A DNA stretch of 45,725 bases from an uncultured Planctomycetaceae bacterium. GTDB taxonomy: Bacteria; Planctomycetota; Planctomycetia; Pirellulales; Thermoguttaceae. Under the pieces are notes generated by a model. It ran no database searches. It saw nothing but the letters and a program-made list of their open reading frames with translations, and had not been told where the DNA came from. The translations under genes and the position numbers were made by a program. Every line of letters begins with the position of its first letter. The first letter of the stretch is position 1. Location of the stretch: positions 1 through 45,725 of the forward strand of contig CAMJTU010000033.1 in NCBI GenBank assembly GCA_946408825.1, written 5' to 3'. Shown one piece after another: positions 35,645 through 43,470 of the stretch.

Positions 35645-35677
35645 CGATCCCGCGTCGCCTGTTTCGGCGCGGGATCG
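35645..35677 (+). terminator. Hairpin after isocitrate dehydrogenase
   Basis: CGATCCCGCG (35645-35654) pairs perfectly with CGCGGGATCG (35668-35677) over 13 nt, 36 bp after the stop. The U tract is poor, but position and stem strength fit a terminator. Confidence 0.55.
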
Positions 35678-35727
35678 TCGTATGCCGGATGTTTTGACGT
35701 TGACCGTTCTATTCTTGGATTTGCGAC

Positions 35728-36513
35728 ATGAGCGACGATTACGGTATCAACAACGATTACGATACGAACGACGATTACGATATCGACAACGATCGCGATA
35801 CGAACGACGATTACGACGTCGGCGACGTTAGAAAAGAGAAGTTCCGTCGCGCGCTTCAGAAAATACAGAATTTATACGAAGGTTCCGGCGAGCACGAAGA
35901 CGACTTAGGCTACCAGGAGCCGCCCGGTTTCTTTTGGGCTGTTAAAAGCGGCTTCGTTAAATTCGTGAATACGAATACGCGCGCGAGTCGTTCCGAAATA
36001 TGGTACTGGACGCTCTTTCTTATCTTGCTGACGGCCGCCTATACGATTCCCGCGGCGCACATGATAACTGCGCCGCCGATGAGAATCTTGAAAGGCGAGA
36101 TTCCGATGGAGAACGGCAAAGCGTTAATGAAAACGGGGTTAATGACGCTGATGATTGGCGGTTGCGTCATGAAAATTTTATGGCTGCCAACAACGGCGAT
36201 GTGGATACGACGATTTCACGATTTGAATTGGCCCGCGTCGATTGCGCTGGCGCTGTGCGTGCTCGATTTCGTGCTGGGAACGCGGTTTGCCTCGCGCTTT
36301 TTCTATGAGAATCTAGGTATTATTCCCGGGTCGGATTTGTTTACGGTCGCTGTGAGACATGTCGGGACGCTAATTCTTTTAGCGGTCAATTTCAAGCCGG
36401 GCGTAGAAGATCGCAACGAGTATGGACCGCCGTTTCGACGTTCTGAAGCGCTGGAATCAAGCGACGAGGAACACGACGAAGACCAGCCGGGGGAATACGA
36501 CGAGTCCCTTTGA
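35728..36513 (+). CDS. DUF805 membrane protein, array member 1 (no zinc ribbon)
   Basis: A 261-residue integral membrane protein, first of eight tandem DUF805 genes. The DUF805 domain begins near residue 60 with FFWAVKSGFVKFVNTNTRASRSEIWYWTLFLIL and has four hydrophobic segments, the MWIRRFHDLN signature and the closing NEYGPPF. In place of the zinc ribbon of its neighbours, residues 1-35 are an Asp/Asn/Tyr repeat (DTNDDYDIDNDRDTNDDYD). It is most like member 2: both share the TIPA...APPM and KALMKTGLMTLMIGGCVMKILW blocks. A polar acidic tail (EEHDEDQPGEYDESL) ends it. DUF805 proteins are inner-membrane proteins of unknown function. Confidence 0.8.
   Translation: MSDDYGINNDYDTNDDYDIDNDRDTNDDYDVGDVRKEKFRRALQKIQNLYEGSGEHEDDLGYQEPPGFFWAVKSGFVKFVNTNTRASRSEIWYWTLFLILLTAAYTIPAAHMITAPPMRILKGEIPMENGKALMKTGLMTLMIGGCVMKILWLPTTAMWIRRFHDLNWPASIALALCVLDFVLGTRFASRFFYENLGIIPGSDLFTVAVRHVGTLILLAVNFKPGVEDRNEYGPPFRRSEALESSDEEHDEDQPGEYDESL
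35761..35816 (+). repeat. 20-bp direct repeat in the N-terminal coding region
   Basis: GATACGAACGACGATTACGA occurs identically at 35761-35780 and 35797-35816, 36 bp apart and in frame. It encodes the DTNDDYD repeats of array member 1. Confidence 0.9.
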
Positions 36514-36551
36514 CGGCGACGCTTCTGGTTTCGCGACGATATTTAACTTGT

Positions 36552-36592
36552 CGCCTCGCCCGACCTCCCGTCGTGTTTCGAGGCGCGTTTTT
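36552..36592 (+). terminator. Candidate terminator between array members 1 and 2
   Basis: CGCCTCG (36552-36558) pairs with CGAGGCG (36579-36585), then CGTTTTT follows. The 20-nt loop is long, so the call is moderate. Confidence 0.4.
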
Positions 36593-36658
36593 GACTCGGC
36601 GCCGTCGGGGACGGTCAAGCGCCGCGACTCTGCGAGTTAGACGCTTTGTGTTCAGCCA

Positions 36659-37447
36659 ATGAGGAAAGAGGCGTATTGTGTATGTCCGAATTGCGGAAAA
36701 CTCTTTTCTGAACGCGACGAGAGCTGTCGACGCTGCGGTCTTCCGCTTGAGCTTGCCAAGGAGCTGGACAGTCTTTCGAAACCGGAGACGCTTGACGAGG
36801 AAACGGAAGAGCGTTTTCACGAGATTTGGGAACGGGGGCGAGCGCGATATGTGGGCATTTGGCCGTTCCAAGAGTCTCCGGGATTTTTCGGGGCGATTAA
36901 AAATTGTTTCGTGAAATTCTGGAGCGTCGATACACGCGCGAGTCGTTCCGAGGCGTGGTATTGGACGCTCTTTCTTATCTTGCTTTCGGCGCTCTATACG
37001 ATTCCCGCGACGTATGTGATATCGGCGCCGCCTATGAAAATCATAGACGGCGAGCCGACGGAGAACGGCAAGGCGATCATGAAAGCGGGTTTAATGACGC
37101 TCATGATCGGCGGCTGCGTCATGAAGATTCTTTGGCTTCCGACGGCGGCGATGTGGATGCGAAGATTCCACGATTTGAACTGGTCCGCATCGATCGCGCT
37201 GGCGCTCTGCGTCGTCGATTTGGCGTTGGGGTCGCGATTTGCCTCGAAGTTATTTCCGACTCCCCAGAGCTTCGGGGCGGCTTTGCTTGAGGACGCGATT
37301 AAGCATATCGGAACGCTAACGCTTCTGGCGATTAACTTCAAGGCGGGCGTTCGAGAGTTTAACGACTTTGGCCCTCCTTTCAAACGACGCGGCAAGTCGA
37401 AATCCGACGCCGCGCAAATATCCGAAGAATCGGCTGAAATATCTTGA
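36659..37447 (+). CDS. Zinc-ribbon DUF805 membrane protein, array member 2
   Basis: 262 residues. A zinc ribbon at about 9-28 (CPNCG with CRRCG) is followed by a charged helical linker (LSKPETLDEETEERFHEIWERGRARY) and a DUF805 domain with RASRSEAWYWTLFLIL, MWMRRFHDLNW and FNDFGPPFK. It is the closest relative of member 1, with which it shares the long MTLMIGGCVMKILWLPT block, and it has no NPF-type linker. The ATG has no clear Shine-Dalgarno site. Four membrane segments are predicted. Cytoplasmic placement of the ribbon is inferred. The promoter for member 3 overlaps the stop codon of this gene. Confidence 0.8.
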   Translation: MRKEAYCVCPNCGKLFSERDESCRRCGLPLELAKELDSLSKPETLDEETEERFHEIWERGRARYVGIWPFQESPGFFGAIKNCFVKFWSVDTRASRSEAWYWTLFLILLSALYTIPATYVISAPPMKIIDGEPTENGKAIMKAGLMTLMIGGCVMKILWLPTAAMWMRRFHDLNWSASIALALCVVDLALGSRFASKLFPTPQSFGAALLEDAIKHIGTLTLLAINFKAGVREFNDFGPPFKRRGKSKSDAAQISEESAEIS

Positions 37448-37472
37448 AACCGTCCCCTTTTCAGAATAGAAT
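37444..37472 (+). promoter_or_regulatory. Sigma70-type promoter for array members 3-5
   Basis: TTGAAA at 37444-37449, a 17-bp spacer and TAGAAT at 37467-37472. It overlaps the stop codon of member 2. Confidence 0.55.
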
Positions 37473-37537
37473 GAGAATCGACGACGCCCTTGGGCGCGGA
37501 CTTAGATCAACATTAACGTTGCGGAGACTCGGCGACG

Positions 37538-38140
37538 ATGTATTGTCCCCTGTGCGGTTGCGAGGTTTCGGAAACCGCTAGGTTTTGCACGAACTGCGGC
37601 GCGGCGATCGACGCGGCGGGAGGCGATTCCGGCGACGCGACGAATCCGTTTGCGCTCGGCTCGCAGGCGCGGAGCGTTTTCGACGTCGTCGCGTCAAGCG
37701 TTCCGTCTAACCTGTGGAGCGCGGCGAAGGGGTGTTTTCGCAAATATTTTAACGGTCGCGGTCGCGCGTCGCGGACGGAGTTTTGGCTTTGGATAGTTTT
37801 CCTCTACCTGTCCTTATGCGTTCTCCTAGCCCCATTCGGCCTCATGCTTTTCGTCGCGGTATTTTTTTTAGCCGAAGGGGGACCGGTTCTTCCCTTTGAA
37901 CCGCCGGAGAATTTTTTAGAATGGCCGTTTTGGGGAACTCAGGTCTGGGGGCTCGTTTGCCTTTGTCCGACAATCAGCCTGTTCGTTCGTCGTCTCCATG
38001 ATATGAATCGTACTGGTTGGTGGATTATGCCGGCGTTTATGCCGTTTTTGATTCTGATCTACGTAGTCGTCCTTGGCGTTTTATCCGGGACGCCGGGCGC
38101 GAATCGATACGGACCTAACCCTGCGGAACAATCGCGATAG
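37538..38140 (+). CDS. Zinc-ribbon DUF805 membrane protein, array member 3
   Basis: 200 residues. It begins directly with the ribbon MYCPLCGCEV...FCTNCGAAI (Cys pairs 3/6 and about 17/20), then the linker motif NPFALGSQA, the VPSNLWSAAKGCFRKYF element and the DUF805 signature GRASRTEFWLWIVF. Three to four hydrophobic segments follow, with VRRLHDMNRTGWW and GANRYGP at the end. GGAG lies 11 bp before the ATG. Its own promoter is predicted upstream. It groups with member 4 by the AAIxA and NPF(A)xGSQ blocks and the Trp-rich TGWW segment. Confidence 0.82.
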   Translation: MYCPLCGCEVSETARFCTNCGAAIDAAGGDSGDATNPFALGSQARSVFDVVASSVPSNLWSAAKGCFRKYFNGRGRASRTEFWLWIVFLYLSLCVLLAPFGLMLFVAVFFLAEGGPVLPFEPPENFLEWPFWGTQVWGLVCLCPTISLFVRRLHDMNRTGWWIMPAFMPFLILIYVVVLGVLSGTPGANRYGPNPAEQSR

Positions 38141-38196
38141 TCGCGTTAAGGTTGACGATTTTTTACGTTAAGAATTAACCAACAGGAGAATAATCG

Positions 38197-38811
38197 ATGT
38201 ATTGTCCTCAATGCGGTACAGAGAATTTAGACGGCGCCAATTTTTGCGAGTCGTGCGGCGCCGCGATAGGCGCGGTGCTGACTCCGGGCGCCGAGAACGC
38301 GGCGAATCCCTTTGCGGTCGGCTCGCAGACGGCGAACGCGTCAAACGGCGGCTACAACGGCGACGCGCCCGTCGTCCCTTCCAACGTGCTGAGCGCGTGG
38401 AAGATGGTTTTCTCCAAGTATTTCGACGGAAAAGGCCGCGCTTCGCGAACGGAGTTCTGGTATTGGCAGATTTTCCTTTTCCTCGTGATTGGAATTCCCG
38501 CGCTGTTCCTCTATGGAAAGCTTGCCTCGATGGGGTTTAACGGGGAGACCTTTGTAGAATCCGACAGCGCTTTGCCGTTTCCTCCCTCTGTCCTTGGCGC
38601 CTTGGCTTGGATTCTTATCTGGGCGATTATTGTTTTCTGTCCGAATATCAATTTGCTGGTGCGCCGCGTTCACGACTTTAACACGACCGGATGGCTTGTC
38701 CTCGTGCCTTTTCTTTTTTCGAAACTTAGCGGGATTGTCCAGCTTGTCTTCGGGTTTATTCCCGGAACAAAGGGACCGAATAAATATGGTCCTCAACCGA
38801 TGAAGCGGTAA
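38197..38811 (+). CDS. Zinc-ribbon DUF805 membrane protein, array member 4
   Basis: 204 residues; AGGAG about 9 bp before the ATG. Ribbon MYCPQCGTENLDG...FCESCGAAIG, linker NPFAVGSQTANAS, VPSNVLSAWKMVFSKYF, then the DUF805 domain with GRASRTEFWYWQIF, VRRVHDFNTTGWLV and GTKGPNKYGPQ. It lies 56 bp after member 3 and 30 bp before member 5, so 3-4-5 look like one transcription unit. Function unknown. Confidence 0.82.
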   Translation: MYCPQCGTENLDGANFCESCGAAIGAVLTPGAENAANPFAVGSQTANASNGGYNGDAPVVPSNVLSAWKMVFSKYFDGKGRASRTEFWYWQIFLFLVIGIPALFLYGKLASMGFNGETFVESDSALPFPPSVLGALAWILIWAIIVFCPNINLLVRRVHDFNTTGWLVLVPFLFSKLSGIVQLVFGFIPGTKGPNKYGPQPMKR

Positions 38812-38841
38812 ATCTTCCGAAAGACGACGAGGCGCAAGGCG

Positions 38842-39579
38842 TTGACGTTGGAAAAAAACGAAGAAAAAACGACGATCTGTCCTCAATGCGGACAAAATCC
38901 GTCGACCGACGGCAGGTTCTGCGAGTTTTGCGGCGCCGAGTTGACGCCGCCGGAGGAGCCGTCGCGCGGCGCCGCCAACCCGTTCAGGAGGGCGGCGCGG
39001 GCGCAAAGCGCGGTCGAAGAACACGCCGCCGCCGCGTCGGTCGTTCCTTCCGGCGCGCGCGACGCGTGGAAACGCGTCTTCGTTAAATACTGCGACGTCA
39101 AAGGGCGCGCCTCGCGGACGGAATTCTGGCATTGGCAGCTCTTTCTTCTGATAACGGCGTTTCTTCCGATCGTTCTAGGCTCCGTTACGCTTCATCATAC
39201 GCCGGAAGCGTCCGGACTCTTTGTCTTTGGACGCGTCGTTCAGTTCTCAGCGCTAGCTTGGATTCTCGTTTGTCTCTGTCCGACATACGCGCTTATCGCC
39301 CGGCGTCAGCATGATTTCGACGCTTCAAGCGACAGCCTGTTCGTTTTCCTTCTCCTTTCGCTCGTTTGCATTCCTCTTCTCCCCTACGCTTACTTAGCCG
39401 CCGTTCTGTCATGGGGACTGATCCCCGGAACCGACGGACCGAATCGATACGGCGCGAAACCTCGTCGGCGCGGCTCTTTTCCCGAAGGGTTGGTCGAGCG
39501 AACCGTCGCCGCCATGCTCGATCGACTTCGCCCTCTTTGGGACCGCCTGCGACGTTCTTTTAAACAGTCAAGACCGTAA
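38842..39579 (+). CDS. Zinc-ribbon DUF805 membrane protein, array member 5
   Basis: 245 residues from a TTG at 38842; a second TTG at 38848 is equally possible and no ATG precedes the ribbon. The ribbon reads ICPQCGQ...FCEFCGAEL. The NPF linker is altered to NPFRRAARA, so the AVG motif is lost. VPSGARDAWKRVFVKY and GRASRTEFWHWQLF open the DUF805 domain; the RRFHD signature has drifted to RRQHDFD, and GTDGPNRYG closes it. A basic C-terminal extension (LIERT-less, DRLRPLWDRLRRSFKQ) is unique in the array and may form an amphipathic helix. It is the most diverged member. Confidence 0.78.
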   Translation: MTLEKNEEKTTICPQCGQNPSTDGRFCEFCGAELTPPEEPSRGAANPFRRAARAQSAVEEHAAAASVVPSGARDAWKRVFVKYCDVKGRASRTEFWHWQLFLLITAFLPIVLGSVTLHHTPEASGLFVFGRVVQFSALAWILVCLCPTYALIARRQHDFDASSDSLFVFLLLSLVCIPLLPYAYLAAVLSWGLIPGTDGPNRYGAKPRRRGSFPEGLVERTVAAMLDRLRPLWDRLRRSFKQSRP

Positions 39580-39610
39580 AAGAGCGACGCGACAAGACCT
39601 CCGTTTTTTC

Positions 39611-39639
39611 TTGAAAAGCGACTCGCCGCGCAATATAAT
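39611..39639 (+). promoter_or_regulatory. Sigma70-type promoter for array members 6-8
   Basis: TTGAAA at 39611-39616, exactly 17 bp, then a perfect TATAAT at 39634-39639. It lies 65 bp upstream of the GTG start of member 6. Confidence 0.75.
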
Positions 39640-39704
39640 GACGCTTAACACGGCGGGAAGACCGCCAGTCGAGCAACGCGATTTATCGACGAGGAGAATA
39701 GACT

Positions 39705-40433
39705 GTGCTTTGTCCCCTATGCGGAAGAGAGAACTCGAAGAACGTTCCCTTTTGCGATTTTTGCGGCTGCGCGACGCCGGAGGCTGAACCTGCAACGCCG
39801 GATATAACTTCGGACGACGTTGCGAACCCGTACGCCGTCGGCGCGCGGACGACGAACGCCCTTTTAGCGAGCGAGACCGAGGCGCGAGACGTCCCGTCTA
39901 ACATACTCGCCACGATCAAAATGTGCGTTGTTCGAGGCGGCTTGAAAGGTCGCTCTTCTCGCGCCGAATTCTGGAGTTGGATTATTTTTGTCTTTATTCT
40001 GCTGCTCTTCGTGTTGACGTTGGAATTGACCGAAGTGTCGCGCGTTGAAACGACGCCGCAGGAGAACGCTTTCTGGGAAGCTTTTTGGAATCTGGCGGGC
40101 TTTTCAGGAATTGTCGTCTTGCTCCTAACGTTCACTTTAAGCGTCCGTCGCTTTCACGACGTCAACTTTATCGGGATTCCGGCGTATATATTCCTTTTTT
40201 TGAGCGTTGTTTGTATTCTTTGTATTCTTCCCGACTGTTTCTTTTATCTTTTTGATCTTCTGTCCTTATATGGTCGCAGAACAGTCTTATGCGGTCTGTT
40301 AATCAGCTTTTTCGCGATCTTAATCGTCGCGCTGATTCCGGGGACGAAAGGACCGAACAAATACGGACCGCCGCCAGTCAAACGCAAAACGTCCCAAAGG
40401 GGGCAAACGCAAAACGGCGAGGTTTCCCAATGA
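39705..40433 (+). CDS. Zinc-ribbon DUF805 membrane protein, array member 6
   Basis: 242 residues from a GTG at 39705 that places the ribbon at the very N-terminus (MLCPLCGREN...FCDFCGCA). The linker is NPYAVGARTTNALL, followed by VPSNILATIKMCVVRGGLKGRSSRAEFWSWIIF. The DUF805 domain has several hydrophobic segments, VRRFHDVNFIGIPAYIF and GTKGPNKYGPPPVK. Its stop overlaps the start of member 7 (ATGA at 40430-40433), so the two are translationally coupled. It is closely related to members 7 and 8 and has its own strong promoter. Confidence 0.83.
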   Translation: MLCPLCGRENSKNVPFCDFCGCATPEAEPATPDITSDDVANPYAVGARTTNALLASETEARDVPSNILATIKMCVVRGGLKGRSSRAEFWSWIIFVFILLLFVLTLELTEVSRVETTPQENAFWEAFWNLAGFSGIVVLLLTFTLSVRRFHDVNFIGIPAYIFLFLSVVCILCILPDCFFYLFDLLSLYGRRTVLCGLLISFFAILIVALIPGTKGPNKYGPPPVKRKTSQRGQTQNGEVSQ

Positions 40434-41110
40434 GCGTATGTCCTCAATGCGGCGGGAGTTTTCCCGAGGGCGAAGCGTTTTGCGCTTCCTGCGGCTGCGC
40501 GGCGCCGAAAGTCGAACCGCCGTCGACGAGATCGACTCCGGACGAGACGTCGAACCCGTACGCCGTCGGCGCGCGGACGACGAACTCTTCCTTACCGCGC
40601 GATTCGGAACCTCGCGACGTTCCCTCCAATATGATCGCCACGATCAAGCTGTGCTTTAAACAGGGCGGCGTAAAAGGACGCGCGTCACGTTCCGAGTTTT
40701 GGTTTTGGATTCTATTTCTTTTCTGGACGGTTGTTTGTCCAGTTTTCGGCGGTCCCTTGGCTGTCTTTGCGGCGTTTCTCTGGGGAATTGTCTGCGCCGG
40801 TCCGACTTTAACCGTGACCGTCCGTCGTTTTCACGACGTTAATCTCCCCGGGATTCCCGCGTATCTTCTCCTCTTGGAAGTAGTCGTCTTTATCCTGCTT
40901 TGGTATTACGGTCTTCCTTGGCGTGTGAGCAAATTCGTCGAAACGCTCATTTTAATAGCGTTCCCTCTTGTCGCGGGAATCTGTCTTTTGGCGATCCTGA
41001 TCGTCGCGCTGATTCCGGGGACGAAAGGATCGAACAAATACGGACCGCAGCCGATCAAACGCGAAGCGTCGCAAGAGAACGACGCTCAAAACAGCGAGGC
41101 GCGACGATGA
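40430..41110 (+). CDS. Zinc-ribbon DUF805 membrane protein, array member 7
   Basis: 226 residues from the ATG at 40430, chosen because it overlaps the stop of member 6, has GCGAGG 7 bp upstream and begins just before the ribbon (MSVCPQCGGSF...FCASCGCAAPK). Linker NPYAVGARTTNSSL, VPSNMIATIKLCFKQGGVKGRASRSEFWFWILF, VRRFHDVNLPGIPAYLL and GTKGSNKYGPQ are present. The NPYAVGARTTN block is identical to that of member 6, which points to recent duplication. It overlaps member 8 by 4 bp in the same way. Confidence 0.83.
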   Translation: MSVCPQCGGSFPEGEAFCASCGCAAPKVEPPSTRSTPDETSNPYAVGARTTNSSLPRDSEPRDVPSNMIATIKLCFKQGGVKGRASRSEFWFWILFLFWTVVCPVFGGPLAVFAAFLWGIVCAGPTLTVTVRRFHDVNLPGIPAYLLLLEVVVFILLWYYGLPWRVSKFVETLILIAFPLVAGICLLAILIVALIPGTKGSNKYGPQPIKREASQENDAQNSEARR

Positions 41111-41802
41111 CAACTTGTCCTCAGTGTGGAAAAGAGTCGACTTCTGAAGATTATTGCGACTTTTGCGGCTTTGCGTTTTCGGACGAAGACAGGCGGGAAA
41201 ACGCGTCGAACGTCGTCGCGACGCCCTTTGAAGTCGGCGCGCAGACAAAGAATTCTCCCGCGAGTTACGAGGGAATCGCGCGCGAAGTTCCAACAAGTTT
41301 ATGGGGCGCGGTGAAGCTGTGTTTCAGACGCGGGGGGGCGAGGGGACGCGCTTCGCGACCGGAATTCTGGTTTTGGGCGCTTTTTGTGTTTCTCACGGTT
41401 GTCGTTCCGATTGTCGGCGTTGGAAGTTTTTGTTATTTTCAGCTGGATAGGTTTGGCGGCAAGGTCGCGGACGTTCTTGGGTTCGTTGGATTTATTATTA
41501 TGGCGGCGGCTCTCGTTTGGGGAATCGTATGCGTCGGTCCGACCTTTTCCGTGACCGCTCGGCGATTCCATGACGTCGGTTTACCGGGATTACTGCCATA
41601 TTTGCTTTTACTTAGCTTTGCTCTTCTCGCCGTTTTGACTGCGGCAGATATTGTCGGCGACGAAGAAGTCTTCGCGATTGTTTTATTTAGTTTTATAGCG
41701 TTTCTTCTTCTGATTGGCGCCGTCGTCGCGCTCTGTCCGGGGACGGACGGCATGAATAAATACGGTCCTAAGCCCGAGAAACGATCTCCTAACGCGAAAT
41801 GA
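41107..41802 (+). CDS. Zinc-ribbon DUF805 membrane protein, array member 8
   Basis: 231 residues from the ATG at 41107, overlapping the stop of member 7 (ATGA) with AGCGAGG upstream. Ribbon MTTCPQCGKES...YCDFCGFAF, linker TPFEVGAQTKN, VPTSLWGAVKLCFRRGGARGRASRPEFWFWALF. The domain ends with ARRFHDVGLPGLLPYLL and GTDGMNKYGPKPEK. It is the last of the array; PepSY-TM gene follows after 135 bp. Like its siblings it should be an inner-membrane protein with a cytoplasmic ribbon. Confidence 0.83.
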   Translation: MTTCPQCGKESTSEDYCDFCGFAFSDEDRRENASNVVATPFEVGAQTKNSPASYEGIAREVPTSLWGAVKLCFRRGGARGRASRPEFWFWALFVFLTVVVPIVGVGSFCYFQLDRFGGKVADVLGFVGFIIMAAALVWGIVCVGPTFSVTARRFHDVGLPGLLPYLLLLSFALLAVLTAADIVGDEEVFAIVLFSFIAFLLLIGAVVALCPGTDGMNKYGPKPEKRSPNAK

Positions 41803-41843
41803 CGACGTAACCGCCGAAGTTCCGTTTTTCTGTTCGGCGACTC

Positions 41844-41872
41844 TTGCGAAAAGCGTTTTTCTAGGGTTAAAT
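41844..41872 (+). promoter_or_regulatory. Candidate promoter for the PepSY-TM gene
   Basis: TTGCGA at 41844-41849, 17 bp, then TTAAAT at 41867-41872. Neither box is perfect. Confidence 0.35.
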
Positions 41873-41937
41873 TGATTAATAGTAAGAGTTGCGCGCGGAT
41901 TGTTCGAAGAACGGCGCGTTGGAAATTGGGGTGAAAT

Positions 41938-43446
41938 ATGATGAAAGCGTTGAAGATTGCCTGTCGTTACGTTCACCGCTACTGCGGATGGATCGTGGGG
42001 ATCGTGTTCTTTGTCATGTGTCTGACGGGCTGTATGCTCATGATTCAGCCCGAGATAGAACGGATTGCGGAGCCGACGCGGTTCAGGGCGCCTGCTCATC
42101 CCGGCGAAACGCCAATGGCGCCGGGGACGCTTATCGAGACGTTTGAGAGACTAGAATCGGAGTCTTTTGAAACGCCGACGACGGTTCGCGTTCGAAGCCT
42201 CCAGACGTCGTCGAATCCTCGCAAGACCTGGCGCGCGCTCGTCTCCGCGCAGAATGCGAACGAATCGTGGGTCTATATCGCGTACGTCGACCCTTTTAAC
42301 GCTAAAGGCGTCTCTTACGGCGCGAGTAAAACGAGCGGATTCTTCCGCGCCGTTCGGACGTGGCATACGTCGCTCAAGATCGAATCGAAAGATCGCGTCG
42401 GGATGAAGATTGTCGGCTACGCGGGGCTGGTCGCGGCGTTGACGCTTCTGACCGGGCTGATTCGCTGGTTTCCGAGTTTCCTGAAGAATCGCGAGGCGCT
42501 CAAAAACGCGTTTCGCCCCGTTCTCAATCGCGGCGCCGCTCGGGCGATCTTCGACCTGCACAACGTCGGCGGGTTCTACGCGATGCTGGCGCTTTTCCTC
42601 CTCGCTCTTTCTGGCGCGTGGAAGTCGCTCCCATGGCTTCAGAATGGTTGCGACAAACTCATCGGCTACGAGGTCGCGCAGAACGCCCCGGGCGCGCCTC
42701 ATGGCGTCGCGGGCGCTCGCGACGGCGCCGCGGCGCGCGGCGGGCGTGAAGGCGGGCGTCCGGACGCGGGCGAAGGCAAGGGGCGTCCGTCGGGGCGACC
42801 TGAAGGCGCGCGTCAAGGACGGCCCGAAGGCGGGGCGCCGGGCAAGGGCGACGCCGCTAAAGAGAGCGCCGGGACCGCGACGAATTACGGCGCGGGGATA
42901 CAGGCGCGCCGAGCTCCTTCGCTGAACGGTATGTCGCCGCGCGCGATTATGGCGCTAAACGCGAACGTCGCGTATAAGAGCGGCGAGATTCTTGAGAAGC
43001 CCGCGAGCCTCGACGCGATTTTCGACTCGCAGCGGAATCTCACGCCCGGCGTCGGCGGTTACGAGATCGTCGTTCCGGATCCCGGGACCGACCGCGCCGT
43101 AACGATAACGTCGTTCGGTTCCTTCGCGGAATTCTGCAAGCCGGACATGTTTTACTGGGATCAATATTCCGGCGAATTCCTCGGGAAGACGACCTTCGCC
43201 GATCTCCCGCGCGCCGAAAAGATTCGATCGCTGATCGTCCCGTTCCACAAAGGGCGACTTTTCAATTCGGCGACGCGCTATCTCCTTTTCCTCGCAGGGC
43301 TAATCGGCGTCGTTCTCCCCGCGACCGGCTATATTCTCATGGTCAGGCGTTGGTTGGCGAAAGGAAAATCGCGAAACAAGGCGTCTGAGAAAGAGGATGA
43401 CAACGCAGAAAACGCGTCGGAGACGGTCGCCGACGTCGTGAGTTAA
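41938..43446 (+). CDS. PepSY-associated TM (PepSY-TM) protein with Gly/Arg-rich insertion
   Basis: A 502-residue inner-membrane protein of the PepSY-TM family, whose members often accompany iron/siderophore uptake and act in membrane electron transfer. GGGGTGA precedes the ATGATG start. Membrane segments lie near residues 17-37 (GWIVGIVFFVMCLTGCMLMI), 158-178, 210-230 and 440-465. Conserved His residues, possible haem ligands, are in RYVHRYCGW, RTWHTSL and FDLHNVGG. Between the third and fourth segments is a low-complexity Gly/Arg/Ala/Pro insertion (about 250-320; GRPSGRPEGARQGRPEGG) unlike the rest. The terminal portion (LDAIFDSQRN to GYILMVRRW) is duplicated in the remnant at 43918-44400. 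No iron uptake gene is adjacent. Confidence 0.85.
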   Translation: MMKALKIACRYVHRYCGWIVGIVFFVMCLTGCMLMIQPEIERIAEPTRFRAPAHPGETPMAPGTLIETFERLESESFETPTTVRVRSLQTSSNPRKTWRALVSAQNANESWVYIAYVDPFNAKGVSYGASKTSGFFRAVRTWHTSLKIESKDRVGMKIVGYAGLVAALTLLTGLIRWFPSFLKNREALKNAFRPVLNRGAARAIFDLHNVGGFYAMLALFLLALSGAWKSLPWLQNGCDKLIGYEVAQNAPGAPHGVAGARDGAAARGGREGGRPDAGEGKGRPSGRPEGARQGRPEGGAPGKGDAAKESAGTATNYGAGIQARRAPSLNGMSPRAIMALNANVAYKSGEILEKPASLDAIFDSQRNLTPGVGGYEIVVPDPGTDRAVTITSFGSFAEFCKPDMFYWDQYSGEFLGKTTFADLPRAEKIRSLIVPFHKGRLFNSATRYLLFLAGLIGVVLPATGYILMVRRWLAKGKSRNKASEKEDDNAENASETVADVVS

Positions 43447-43470
43447 AGGCGCGCGTTCTTGTCCGTTGGG

